From positions 1,860,001 to 1,924,000 of the forward strand of contig NZ_CP074380.1 in assembly GCF_022695595.1 (NCBI RefSeq): DNA of 64,000 bases. Reading direction: 5' to 3'. This stretch comes from Streptomyces sp. MST-110588 (GTDB lineage Bacteria; Actinomycetota; Actinomycetes; Streptomycetales; Streptomycetaceae). The position numbers and the translations under genes are program-made. The notes under the pieces are model-generated. The model was not told the DNA's origin, ran no database searches, and worked only from the letters and a program-made list of their open reading frames with translations. The stretch's first letter is position 1; each line of letters opens with the position of its first letter. Shown here piece after piece: positions 26,419-37,247 of the stretch.

Positions 26419-26949
26419 GTGAGCAGTCTCAGCAAGGGGATCAGGAAGGCCGAGGTAGCGCTCAAGTGGGATTCGAGCCCCCTCGGCACCCCGGCCCACG
26501 ATCTCGATCTCGTCGCCGCGACCTACACGTCGGACGCCCCGTACGGCCCCTTCGCCTACCTCGTCTATTTCGACCAGCGGTCACCGGACGGCACCATCGC
26601 CCTCAACAGGGACAGCCGGACGGGCCTGGGCCTGGGCACCGACGAGGTCATGACCCTGGAGCTGGACCGGCTGGCGCCCGACTACGTCCGCGTGGTGGTG
26701 GGGGTGACCGTCCAGCAGCGCGACGGGCGCCGGACGTTCGGCGATGTGGCACGTACGGGCGTACGCGTCCTTGAGGGGCCCGAGGTGCTGGCGGAGGACG
26801 ACCTCGCCGACGTCGCGGACGCCACCGCCGCGACCGTCGCGGAGTTCACCCGGAACGACGCCGGGGTGTGGCGGTTCCGCAAGCTGCTGCGGGGCTTCGA
26901 CACCGACCCGGCGGGCTTCGCCGACCTGATGGGCTCCCCGGAACCCTGA
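26419..26949 (+). CDS. TerD-family protein (tellurium resistance/stress type)
   Basis: 176 residues with the TerD Ca-binding beta-sandwich pattern: VALKWDSSPLGTPAHDLDLV, then ALNRDSRTGLGLGTDEVMTL, where acidic loops bind calcium in characterised members. Streptomyces has many paralogues linked to differentiation and stress. GTG at 26419 has AAGGGA 6 nt upstream. It lacks the usual ter operon partners (terB, terC), so it probably acts alone. A large hairpin follows at 27052-27086. Confidence 0.88.
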   Translation: MSSLSKGIRKAEVALKWDSSPLGTPAHDLDLVAATYTSDAPYGPFAYLVYFDQRSPDGTIALNRDSRTGLGLGTDEVMTLELDRLAPDYVRVVVGVTVQQRDGRRTFGDVARTGVRVLEGPEVLAEDDLADVADATAATVAEFTRNDAGVWRFRKLLRGFDTDPAGFADLMGSPEP

Positions 26950-27006
26950 CGGTTTCGATGACGGCGCGTAACAGCACTCACCGAGCCCCGGCCGGCTCCA
27001 CGCATA

Positions 27007-27059
27007 CACGTACAGCTCGTATGCACGTACGTCTCGGATGACACGTACACCTCGTATGA
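27007..27059. repeat. Three degenerate 17-18-bp direct repeats before a terminator
   Basis: CACGTACAGCTCGTATG (27007), CACGTACGTCTCGGATGA (27024) and CACGTACACCTCGTATGA (27042), with a partial fourth copy that becomes the left arm of the following hairpin. Confidence 0.8.
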
Positions 27060-27086
27060 CACGTACGGCACATACGTGTCATACGA
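27052..27086. terminator. Bidirectional terminator hairpin
   Basis: TCGTATGACACGTA (27052-27065) is the exact reverse complement of TACGTGTCATACGA (27073-27086), with a 7-nt loop. It separates the converging TerD-like and alpha/beta hydrolase genes. Confidence 0.85.
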
Positions 27087-27107
27087 ACCGTGGCACACCT
27101 ACGGCGC

Positions 27108-27920
27108 CTACAAAACGCACGACACATACGACGGACGGCCGACGACCGCCGCGGCGTCGGACACCAGGCGGGCCACGGTACGCGGATCGGCCAGGCAGGT
27201 CAGGTGCCCCTGCCCGGGCCAGACGACGAGCCGGCCGTCGCGGCAGGCCCGTACGAACGCGTGCGCGTCATGACGGAATGGGTCCTTCGTCCCGTACGCC
27301 AGCCAGACCGGGCCCGGATAGGCGGCGAGCGCGGCCGGCGGGTCGAAGCCGATGACGGCGCCGACGACGGCCGGCACCACCTCGCTGGTCAGGCCGCCAC
27401 CGATCAGCGCCTGGGCCGCGGGCCGCGGGAGCTGCCGCCGGAAACCCCACGCGCTGACGCGGTTTCCCGTGGGCGGGTGGAGCGCCGCGGCGCGGGCCAC
27501 CCCGCGGAACGCGGCGGCGAACAGCCCGCGAGGCAGCGCCGTACACCCGATGGCCACCAGCCCGGCGACCTTGTCGGGGTGACGCTTTGCGGTGGCGATC
27601 GCCACATAACCGCCCAAAGAGAGCCCGACGACCAGAGCCCGTCCGCCGAGCCGGTCGATGGCCTCGGCCACCGCGTCCACGGCCGCGGGCAGGGTGAACG
27701 ATTCGCCGCGGCGCCGGCCGTGCCCGGGCAGATCGGGCGCCTCTACGGGGTGACGGGCTTCCACGGCCTCCATCACCGGTCCCCACATCGTCCCGCTCAC
27801 CCGCATGCCGTGCACGAACACCACAGGCAGTCCACGCGCAGCCAGTTCCCTTGCAGCCGGCTCGCTCACAACCAATTCCCCCTCGGACAGTGCGCTCTCT
27901 CGGCTTCTCGCGGCTTCCAT
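27108..27920 (-). CDS. Alpha/beta hydrolase
   Basis: 270 residues. Core elements: PVVFVHGMRVSGTMWGPV (HG oxyanion strand), nucleophile elbow VVGLSLGGYVAIATA (G-L-S-L-G, Ser), acid near YGTKDPFRHD, and final His in PGQGHLTCLADP. The fold suits an esterase, lipase or perhydrolase; the substrate is unknown. ATG at 27920 has no ribosome site, but TAGCGT lies 7 nt upstream, so it is probably leaderless. It diverges from a TetR gene across a 63-bp region holding a 21-bp palindrome and is presumably its target. Longer readings (up to 28550) cross the TetR gene in antisense and are rejected. Confidence 0.92.
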   Translation of the reverse strand: MEAARSRESALSEGELVVSEPAARELAARGLPVVFVHGMRVSGTMWGPVMEAVEARHPVEAPDLPGHGRRRGESFTLPAAVDAVAEAIDRLGGRALVVGLSLGGYVAIATAKRHPDKVAGLVAIGCTALPRGLFAAAFRGVARAAALHPPTGNRVSAWGFRRQLPRPAAQALIGGGLTSEVVPAVVGAVIGFDPPAALAAYPGPVWLAYGTKDPFRHDAHAFVRACRDGRLVVWPGQGHLTCLADPRTVARLVSDAAAVVGRPSYVSCVL

Positions 27921-27927
27921 GACCGCT

Positions 27928-27976
27928 ACGCTAGCGCAAAACGCAACGCTACGTTGCGTTGTTTTTCGACTAGAGT
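27928..27976. promoter_or_regulatory. Divergent leaderless promoters with a 21-bp TetR operator
   Basis: Minus-strand -10 TAGCGT (27928-27933) is 7 nt from the hydrolase ATG. Plus-strand -10 TAGAGT (27971-27976) is 7 nt from the TetR ATG. Between them, at 27940-27960, lie perfect 9-bp arms AACGCAACG and CGTTGCGTT separated by CTA. A repressor bound there would cover both promoters. Confidence 0.85.
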
Positions 27977-27983
27977 AGATCGC

Positions 27984-28619
27984 ATGAGCGACGACAACGC
28001 ACAACGCCGGGCACCGGCCGCACCCCGGAACGGCGGTGGCCCGCGCAAGAAGCAGGAGATCTTCGACGCGACGCTCGACCTGCTCAGGGAGAAGGGCTAC
28101 GCCGGGCTGACCATCGAGGGCGTCGCCGAGCGGTCCGGGGTCAACAAGACGACCATCTACCGCTGGTGGCCGTCCAAGGGAGCGCTGCTGGGCGCAGCCC
28201 TCATAGGCGCACGGCAACTCGGCCTCACTCCCCCGGACACCGGCACCCTTCAAGGCGATCTGGAAGCGCTGCTGCGGACGATGCTCAAGCTGCTCACCGA
28301 CGCGCCGGCCGCCGACATCGTGGTCTCCGCCCTGGGGGCGGCCACCCAGAGTCCCGAGATGGCGGAGCACGCCCGTGGCTTCTTCGCCGACCGGCTCGCG
28401 CGCGAGCGGCCGATCTTCGAACGCGCAGTCGCCCGCGGTGAGCTCCCGCCGGACACCGACCCGATGCTGCTGGTGGATCTGCTGGCCGGCGCCGCCTGGC
28501 TCCGGATCGTCTTCCGCCGCGAGCCGGCCGGCGAAGACTTCGTGACGCATGCCGTACGTACGGTCCTGAGCGGCGCGGCCGTCCCCACCCTGCCGTCGGA
28601 CCCCTCACCGAAGCCCTGA
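27984..28619 (+). CDS. TetR-family transcriptional regulator
   Basis: 211 residues. Helix-turn-helix: IEGVAERSGVNKTTIYRWWP, preceded by a basic arm (NGGGPRKKQEIFDATLDLL). The ligand domain opens PPDTGTLQGDLEALLRTMLK. ATG at 27984 is 7 nt from TAGAGT, so the transcript is probably leaderless. It is divergent from the alpha/beta hydrolase gene and probably represses both through the palindrome at 27940-27960. Its helix-turn-helix and operator half-sites (AACGCAAC) resemble those of the TetR gene at 24198, pointing to a recent common origin. A terminator follows at 28687. Confidence 0.93.
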   Translation: MSDDNAQRRAPAAPRNGGGPRKKQEIFDATLDLLREKGYAGLTIEGVAERSGVNKTTIYRWWPSKGALLGAALIGARQLGLTPPDTGTLQGDLEALLRTMLKLLTDAPAADIVVSALGAATQSPEMAEHARGFFADRLARERPIFERAVARGELPPDTDPMLLVDLLAGAAWLRIVFRREPAGEDFVTHAVRTVLSGAAVPTLPSDPSPKP

Positions 28620-28686
28620 CCCGGCCCCGCCCGCAGGCGGCCCCCGCCCGCACCCGCACCCGCGCACACGTACACGCTCGACGAGA

Positions 28687-28709
28687 GGGACCGGCGTGCT
28701 GCCGGTCCC
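28687..28709. terminator. Bidirectional terminator hairpin
   Basis: GGGACCGGC and GCCGGTCCC form a perfect 9-bp stem around GTGCT, between the converging TetR gene (ends 28619) and the gene ending at 28729. Confidence 0.85.
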
Positions 28710-28728
28710 CCATGAGCGTCAAAGTCAG

Positions 28729-29871
28729 CTACGCGCGCGCCACCGGAGCGTGCCGTCCCTCATCGGGTGGCGCCGGGGCACCGAACGCCCGCAGACCCAG
28801 GTCGGACGCCGTCCCGGCAAGCCGGGCGAACCGCTGGTCGCCGGCTGCCAGAGCCTTCCTCGCCGTCCCGCACCAGTCCTCCCGGTCGAGAAGTGCCAGG
28901 TAGCCGTCCCGATAGGTCCGCCAACGGCCGACGGGGCCGATCGAGCCCGGGTCGCCGTGCTCCCCCAGGTTCCTCGCGAGCAGTGCGGCGATGTGGTACC
29001 GGCCGGGGGAAGGCCCCAGCCGGTCGAGGTGACGCAGGTGGGCGGCCAGTACATCCTCGGCGTGCGGATAGCTCCCAAGGGTCGTGCCCATGCCGTCGCA
29101 CCAGGTGAGTACGTACAGGAGCAGGCCGGCGTGTTTCACGGTCCCGGCATCCGCGGTCGGTCCGCCGAGGGCCTGGTGCAGGGCCGCGGCCCGGGCGACC
29201 TTGCCGGCGAAGTATCCGTTGAGCACGTCCCCGTCAACGGCTTCGCGAAGCAGCCAGTCCCGGACGTCCGAACGGCCGTCGGCCAGCCGGCAGAGCACCT
29301 CGACCACGTAGACCCGCCCCCAGCCGGTTACCCGGTCCGCCAGCCGGAGGAGTGGCTCCGCACCGTCCGGCAGCCGCTCCAGCGCATGCGCCGCGAGCGG
29401 ACCGAAGGTGCGGGAGAGGAGCCCGATGGTCTGGATGTACGGAACGTCCTCGACCGTGCCCACCGCGGCGAGCAGGGCCAGACCCACGACGACGTCGTCC
29501 GTTTCGGTTCCCTGCCCGACGAGCCGGCGCCCGGCCTCCCTGGCCCGCGGGCCCGCGCGCAAGGCGGCCTCGGTGATGCGTCTGTTGGGATGGATGGGTA
29601 CGTGGATGCCGTGGAAACGACCGGCCAGTTGACCGGGTACGGAGCGCGGGTCGGCGAAGTGCTCATCGAGGACGGCCGCGATCTCGGCCCCGGCCTGATC
29701 ACGGTCACGTGAACGGTCCGATTTCCGCCTGCTGCGGCGACGCTCCTCATCGGGGTACGGCTCGCCGTCCTGTGGCAGTGGAGCGTCGGGGGTCAGCTCG
29801 TGCAGCCGGAGAGCGTGCTCGAACAGTGTGGTCCTGGATCCGGGAAGCTCGGCCCCGGGCGCCTTGTTCAT
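28729..29871 (-). CDS. Uncharacterised helical-repeat protein
   Basis: About 380 residues with no family I can name. The first 60 residues are charged (PDEERRRSRRKSDRSRDRDQ). The rest is a string of amphipathic helices rich in Ala and Leu with HEAT-like spacing (VVVGLALLAAVGTVEDVPYI; LAAHALERLPDGAEPLLRLA; VYVVEVLCRLADGRSDVRDW), which suggests a protein-binding scaffold. The ATG at 29871 overlaps the stop of an 11-codon leader ORF (ATGA) and has no Shine-Dalgarno of its own, so translation is probably coupled. A longer reading to 29928 would start before the promoter. It ends at a shared terminator. Confidence 0.7.
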   Translation of the reverse strand: MNKAPGAELPGSRTTLFEHALRLHELTPDAPLPQDGEPYPDEERRRSRRKSDRSRDRDQAGAEIAAVLDEHFADPRSVPGQLAGRFHGIHVPIHPNRRITEAALRAGPRAREAGRRLVGQGTETDDVVVGLALLAAVGTVEDVPYIQTIGLLSRTFGPLAAHALERLPDGAEPLLRLADRVTGWGRVYVVEVLCRLADGRSDVRDWLLREAVDGDVLNGYFAGKVARAAALHQALGGPTADAGTVKHAGLLLYVLTWCDGMGTTLGSYPHAEDVLAAHLRHLDRLGPSPGRYHIAALLARNLGEHGDPGSIGPVGRWRTYRDGYLALLDREDWCGTARKALAAGDQRFARLAGTASDLGLRAFGAPAPPDEGRHAPVARA

Positions 29872-29903
29872 CGGCGGACGGAGGACTCGATTCTCTTGAT
29901 CAT
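29868..29903 (-). CDS. Leaderless 11-codon upstream ORF (MIKRIESSVRR)
   Basis: ATG at 29903 lies 6 nt from a TAAGCT -10 box (29910-29915). It codes for 11 residues and its TGA overlaps the ATG of the next gene in ATGA. The downstream gene has no ribosome site, so this small frame may serve to bring ribosomes to it. It is supported by position only. Confidence 0.45.
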   Translation of the reverse strand: MIKRIESSVRR

Positions 29904-30008
29904 GACCCAAGCTTAGCCAGTACGGCACTCATGGCGGCAAGCCCCGTCCGCAGGAACGTCACCACGCCACCACGCCGCCAGCACGACGAGAAGGAAGACG
30001 ACGAAGAC

Positions 30009-30039
30009 GAAGGGGACCGACACGATGCCGGTCCCCTTC
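30009..30039 (-). terminator. Terminator of nrdJ
   Basis: GAAGGGGACCG pairs perfectly with CGGTCCCCTTC (11 bp, 9-nt loop), 70 bp past the nrdJ stop codon. Confidence 0.85.
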
Positions 30040-30107
30040 GTGAGCCGTGGGTCAGCTACGGGCGCGGACCACGCCGGACGCCATGTCCCACGCGGTTCCG
30101 CCCGATA

Positions 30108-32987
<2,880 letters not shown>

Positions 32988-33106
32988 TCCGCCTCCCTGT
33001 ACGGGCAAACGCCCATATGTGCGCACTTCTTCCCGTGGCACGGTGTGTGTCTGTCTGATGCCGGAACGCCTGCTGTGTCCCGGCCAGTCCTGGATGTGCG
33101 CCGAAC

Positions 33107-33652
33107 TCAGTCGGCGGCGGTGGCGGGCACGGGGACCGCTGGGTCCCCAGCGCCTCCTTCAGGCCCGCAGGTGCACGCGGGAGATCCCGGCGCGGGCGAC
33201 CCCGGCGCGCGCTGCTGGCGCAGCTCGGCGACGGCCGCCTCGAAGTCGTCCAGCGAATCGAAGGCGCGGTACACCGACGCGAAGCGCAGGTACGCCACGA
33301 GGTCGAGTTCCTGGAGCGGGCCCAGTATGGCGAGCCCGACGTCATGGGTGGACAGCTCGGCACTGCCGGTGGCGCGCACCGCCTCCTCGACCCGCTGGCC
33401 GAGCTTGGCGAGGGCGTCCTCGGTGACCGGGCGGCCCTGGCACGCCTTGCGCACTCCGGCGATGACCTTGTTACGGCTGAAGGGCTCGGTGACCCCGCTC
33501 CGCTTGATCACCATGAGTGACGCCGTCTCGATGGTCGTGAAGCGACGGGAGCAGTCGGGGCACTGGCGGCGCCGGCGGATCGAGGTGCCGTCGTCGGTCG
33601 TGCGGCTGTCGACGACCCGGCTGTCGGGGTGCCTGCAGAAGGGGCAGTGCAT
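33107..33652 (-). CDS. nrdR: Transcriptional repressor NrdR
   Basis: ATP/dATP-sensing repressor of ribonucleotide reductase genes. 181 residues. The N-terminal zinc ribbon shows [17 protein letters not shown] and [18 protein letters not shown] (two C-x2-C pairs). The following ATP-cone has [20 protein letters not shown] and [20 protein letters not shown]. The C-terminus is a Pro/Gly/Ala tail. ATG at 33652 has GGAGGGTG upstream. It is the first gene of the nrdRJ unit and carries two NrdR boxes upstream, consistent with self-repression. Confidence 0.97.
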   Translation of the reverse strand: MHCPFCRHPDSRVVDSRTTDDGTSIRRRRQCPDCSRRFTTIETASLMVIKRSGVTEPFSRNKVIAGVRKACQGRPVTEDALAKLGQRVEEAVRATGSAELSTHDVGLAILGPLQELDLVAYLRFASVYRAFDSLDDFEAAVAELRQQRAPGSPAPGSPACTCGPEGGAGDPAVPVPATAAD

Positions 33653-33789
33653 GGCTTCACCCTCCTCACCCTCGAATACGGACGCACGCCACCGTTCCCG
33701 GCGTACGGCTGATGAGCCCCCAACGGCCTGGTCGGGCCCCTCGGAGCAGCCCCAAGCATAGGCGATCCCCGGAACCCCGAAAGACCAGC

Positions 33790-33837
33790 CACCACAACTT
33801 GTAGGCGGTTGACAGCATCAAACCACTAGATGTGGTG
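33790..33837 (-). promoter_or_regulatory. Two NrdR boxes, 31 bp apart centre to centre
   Basis: On the minus strand, ACCACATCTAGTGGT (33822-33836, centre 33829) and CTACAAGTTGTGG (33792-33804, centre 33798) match the dyad shape of NrdR boxes. The 31-bp separation is three helical turns, as reported for tandem boxes upstream of Streptomyces nrd operons. They lie 140-185 bp upstream of nrdR. Confidence 0.85.
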
Positions 33838-34133
33838 TCAGGTGGTGAGCGTCACCCACAGCGTGTCGCCGCACGGTGAGGGGGGAGGGGGCGTCCTGGA
33901 GGCCGTCCACGAGGTTACGGGAAAGGCCCCGGCGGGCGGGACGGCGGGGCGGGGATGACAGAATCGACCGTGTCGCGGCGCTCGCTCACCGGCGTTCGGA
34001 CGCCTGCGGAGGCGGACAGCCGTGGCCGCACCGGGCCAAAAACCTCGTAGCGAAGAATACCGTAATGACCCGAATTGCGATTCGGCTATACACCTAACTA
34101 CGTGATCAGGTCAGGTAATCCGGAAATTTTCAC
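33838..34133. other. Divergent nrdR/lexA intergenic region
   Basis: No gene. The right half (about 34030-34135) is markedly AT-richer than its surroundings and should hold the lexA promoter. TTGCGA (about 34077-34082) with TACGTG 18 bp downstream is a weak candidate. The left half has no clear signal. Confidence 0.4.
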
Positions 34134-34149
34134 TCGAACGTGTGTTTGG
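34134..34149 (+). promoter_or_regulatory. LexA box upstream of lexA
   Basis: TCGAACGTGTGTTTGG matches the actinobacterial SOS box pattern TCGAAC-N4-GTTCGA with a perfect left half. It is 62 bp before the lexA start, as expected for autoregulation. Confidence 0.9.
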
Positions 34150-34211
34150 CGCAACCTTTCGAAAGCAACTACCGTTGGCTAGCTAGGGAGCACTTTCCGA
34201 GAGGGGCCGAC

Positions 34212-35012
34212 GTGACCACCACCGCAGACAGCGCCACCATCACCGCCCAGAGCCACTCCCCTAGCCGATTCGAGCATCCGCAGCAGGCCCAGAAACCGCC
34301 GATGGACGAGAACACCATGAATGCCGAGGGGCAGAAGCCCGCGCGCTCGCTGCCGGGCCGGCCACCAGGAATCCGCGCCGACAGCTCGGGGCTCACCGAC
34401 CGGCAGCGCCGGGTCATCGAGGTCATCCGGGATTCGGTCCAGCGCCGCGGCTACCCGCCGTCCATGCGCGAGATCGGGCAGGCGGTGGGGCTGTCCAGCA
34501 CCTCGTCCGTCGCCCACCAGCTCATGGCCCTGGAGCGCAAGGGCTTCCTGCGCCGCGATCCGCACCGCCCCCGGGCGTACGAGGTCCGTGGCTCGGACCA
34601 GCCCAGCAGCGCCCCGGCCGACACCGCGGGCAAGCCGGCCGCCTCCTACGTTCCGCTGGTCGGCCGGATCGCCGCGGGCGGTCCCATCCTCGCCGAGGAG
34701 TCGGTGGAGGACGTCTTTCCGCTGCCCCGGCAGTTGGTCGGGGACGGCGAGCTGTTCGTCCTGAAGGTGGTCGGCGACTCCATGATCGAGGCCGCGATCT
34801 GTGACGGCGACTGGGTGACGGTCCGCCGCCAGCCGGTGGCGGAGAACGGTGACATCGTGGCCGCCATGCTGGACGGCGAGGCGACGGTCAAGCGCTTCAA
34901 GCGCGAGGACGGCCATGTGTGGCTGCTGCCGCACAACGCGGCGTACCAGCCGATTCCCGGTGACGAGGCGACGATCCTCGGCAAGGTGGTGGCGGTTCTG
35001 CGGCGGGTCTGA
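34212..35012 (+). CDS. lexA: LexA repressor
   Basis: SOS repressor that self-cleaves when RecA is activated. 266 residues. A 50-residue disordered N-terminus precedes the winged helix ([40 protein letters not shown]). The S24 peptidase part has the Ala-Gly scissile bond in VGRIAAGGP, catalytic Ser in [10 protein letters not shown] and Lys in [13 protein letters not shown] at 34212 matches the known N-terminus ([12 protein letters not shown]) and has AGAGGGG upstream. An ATG at 34140 lies within the LexA box and is rejected. Convergent with the DinG-type helicase gene through a shared terminator. Confidence 0.97.
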   Translation: MTTTADSATITAQSHSPSRFEHPQQAQKPPMDENTMNAEGQKPARSLPGRPPGIRADSSGLTDRQRRVIEVIRDSVQRRGYPPSMREIGQAVGLSSTSSVAHQLMALERKGFLRRDPHRPRAYEVRGSDQPSSAPADTAGKPAASYVPLVGRIAAGGPILAEESVEDVFPLPRQLVGDGELFVLKVVGDSMIEAAICDGDWVTVRRQPVAENGDIVAAMLDGEATVKRFKREDGHVWLLPHNAAYQPIPGDEATILGKVVAVLRRV

Positions 35013-35036
35013 GGGGTCCGGCCCTCCGCTCACAAC

Positions 35037-35072
35037 CGGGCCCCGGAGCCACTGCGCCGGTTCCGGGGCCCG
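35037..35072. terminator. Bidirectional terminator between lexA and the DinG-type gene
   Basis: CGGGCCCCGGA (35037-35047) pairs perfectly with TCCGGGGCCCG (35062-35072) across a 14-nt loop. Confidence 0.85.
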
Positions 35073-35105
35073 TGTCCTACCTCGTCCACGGACCGCTACG
35101 CGCTG

Positions 35106-37076
35106 TTACCGTCCCTCCGCCTTCGCCGCCGCGTCGATCGCGGCCAGGGAACGGCGGACCTGGTTACGGTCCGTGGTGTACCAGAACTCCGGCATCGACT
35201 TGCGCAGGAAAGATCCGTAGCGGGCCCGCTCCACCCTGGGGTCCAGGACGGCCACCACCCCGCGGTCGCCCGTGGCCCGTACGAGACGGCCCGCGCCCTG
35301 GGCCATCAGCAGGGCCGCATGGGTCGCCGCGACCGCCATGAAGCCGTTGCCGCCGGCCTCCTCCACGGCCTTCTGCCGGGCGCTCATCAGCGGGTCGTCC
35401 GGACGCGGGAAGGGCACCCGGTCCATGACCACCAACTGACAGCTCGGTCCCGGCACGTCCACGCCCTGCCACAGCGACAGCGTGCCGAACAGACACGTAC
35501 GGGCATCCGCGGCGAACGTACGGATCAGCTCGCCCAGCGTCTCCTCGCCCTGGAGCAGGACCGGCATGTCCAGGCGCCCGCGCATGGCCTCGGCCGCGGC
35601 CTGGGCGCCACGCATGGAGGAGAACAGACCGAGCGTCCGGCCGCCGGCCGCCTCGATCAGCTCCGCCAGCTCATCCAGCATGTCCTCGCGGCTGCCCTCG
35701 CGGCCCGGCTGGGCCAGATGCTTGGCGACGTACAGGATGCCCTGCTTGCCGTAGTCGAAGGGTGAGCCGACGTCCAGGCCCTTCCACCGCGGCTCGTCCT
35801 CGCCCGCCGTGCCCTCGGGGGCCAGGCCCAGTGAGGCGCCGACGCCGTTGAAGTCCCCGCCCAGCTTGAGGGTGGCCGAGGTCAGGACGACGGAGCGGTC
35901 CGCGAAGAGCTTCTCGCGCAGCAGCCCGGACACCGACAGCGGCGCCACCCGCAGCGAGGCGCCGAAGCGGTCGTGGCGCTCGTACCAGACCACGTCGTAC
36001 TCGGAGCCGTTCGCGATGCGCTCGGCTACCGCGTGCACGTTCTCGACCGAGGCCAGTGCCTGCTTGCGTACGGCGTCCTCGTCCTGGACGGACTTGTCGC
36101 GGGTGGAGCCGAGCGCCGAGATGACCGTACGGGCCGCGTCGCGCAGCGCCATCAGGCAGTACCCGAGGTCTTCGGGGATCTCCTCCAGGCGACCGGGCAG
36201 GGCCAGCTCCATGAGGCGCTCGAAGGAGTCCGCGGCCGTCTGGAGCTGGTCGGCGGCCTTCTCGTTGACGAGCTTGGCCGCCCGCCGGACCGCGCGGTTG
36301 ACCTGCCCGGGAGTCAGCTCGCCGGTGGCCACGCCGGTGACCCGGGAGACCAGCTCATGGGCCTCGTCGACGATCAGTACCTCATGCTGCGGCAGGACCG
36401 GGGCGCCCTCGATGGCGTCGATCGCCAGGAGGGCGTGATTGGTGACGATCACGTCGGCGAGCTTGGCGCGCTCGCGGGCGGCCTCGGCGAAGCACTCCGC
36501 GCCGTACGCGCACTTCGAGGCGCCCAGGCACTCGCGGGAGGTGACCGAGACCTGTCCCCAGGCCCGGTCGGAGACGCCGGGGGTGAGGTTGTCGCGGTCG
36601 CCCGTCTCCGTCTCGTCCGCCCAGTCCCGCAGCCGCAGCAGGTCCTTGCCCAGCTTGCTGGTGGGGGTGGCCTGCTCGAAGGGGTCGAAGAGGCCCTCCT
36701 CCTCTTCCTTTGGGACACCTTCGTGGAGCCGGTGCAGACACAGGTAGTTGGACCGGCCCTTGAGCATGGCGAACTGCGGACGGCGGCGCAGCAGCGGGTG
36801 CAGCGCCTCGACCGTACGCGGAAGATCGCGCTCGACGAGCTGGCGCTGGAGCGCGAGCGTGGCGGTGGCCACCACGACCTTGTCGCCGTGGGCCAGCGCC
36901 GGGACCAGATAGCCGAGGGACTTTCCGGTGCCGGTGCCGGCCTGGACGAGCAGATGCGCCTGGTCGTCGACCGCCTCGGCGACGGCTTCGGCCATGGCGA
37001 CCTGGCCGGGGCGCTCGGTGCCGCCGACGGCGGTGACGGCGGCGTGGAGCAGATCAGGGAGGGAGGGCTTCGTCAT
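35106..37076 (-). CDS. DinG-type ATP-dependent DNA helicase
   Basis: 656-residue superfamily 2 (XPD-like) helicase. Motif I: LLVQAGTGTGKSLGYLVPAL. Four cysteines of a probable iron-sulfur cluster lie in the segment with NYLCLHRL, SRECLGASKCAYGAECF. Motif II: EVLIVDEAHELVSRV. Motif III: SVVLTSATLKLGG. Motif VI: LMAQGAGRLVRATGDRGVVA. Such enzymes unwind R-loops or damaged forks and are often SOS-linked; its neighbour lexA is consistent, but I saw no LexA box at this gene. ATG at 37076 has AGGGTGG upstream. The siderophore genes end 171 bp upstream on the same strand. Confidence 0.92.
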   Translation of the reverse strand: MTKPSLPDLLHAAVTAVGGTERPGQVAMAEAVAEAVDDQAHLLVQAGTGTGKSLGYLVPALAHGDKVVVATATLALQRQLVERDLPRTVEALHPLLRRRPQFAMLKGRSNYLCLHRLHEGVPKEEEEGLFDPFEQATPTSKLGKDLLRLRDWADETETGDRDNLTPGVSDRAWGQVSVTSRECLGASKCAYGAECFAEAARERAKLADVIVTNHALLAIDAIEGAPVLPQHEVLIVDEAHELVSRVTGVATGELTPGQVNRAVRRAAKLVNEKAADQLQTAADSFERLMELALPGRLEEIPEDLGYCLMALRDAARTVISALGSTRDKSVQDEDAVRKQALASVENVHAVAERIANGSEYDVVWYERHDRFGASLRVAPLSVSGLLREKLFADRSVVLTSATLKLGGDFNGVGASLGLAPEGTAGEDEPRWKGLDVGSPFDYGKQGILYVAKHLAQPGREGSREDMLDELAELIEAAGGRTLGLFSSMRGAQAAAEAMRGRLDMPVLLQGEETLGELIRTFAADARTCLFGTLSLWQGVDVPGPSCQLVVMDRVPFPRPDDPLMSARQKAVEEAGGNGFMAVAATHAALLMAQGAGRLVRATGDRGVVAVLDPRVERARYGSFLRKSMPEFWYTTDRNQVRRSLAAIDAAAKAEGR

Positions 37077-37247
37077 AGCGTTGCCACCCTACGCGGGACC
37101 ACTGACAAACCGCCCGGTCATGGGAGAAGGACCGGATGTTCCCGGACCCGGAAACGGCTGTCACCGGGCCCGGACACCGTTGCCACAGGGCCTGAAACGG
37201 ATCTCATCGGGCGGCCGGGAGCGGCTGCCGACGGGTACGGACGATGA

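Noticed and set aside
32988..33106. A B12 riboswitch before nrdJ.
   Set aside because: No conserved B12-box pattern was seen in the 119-bp gap or before nrdR. The GCCACTG at 35048 lies within the lexA terminator and is coincidental.
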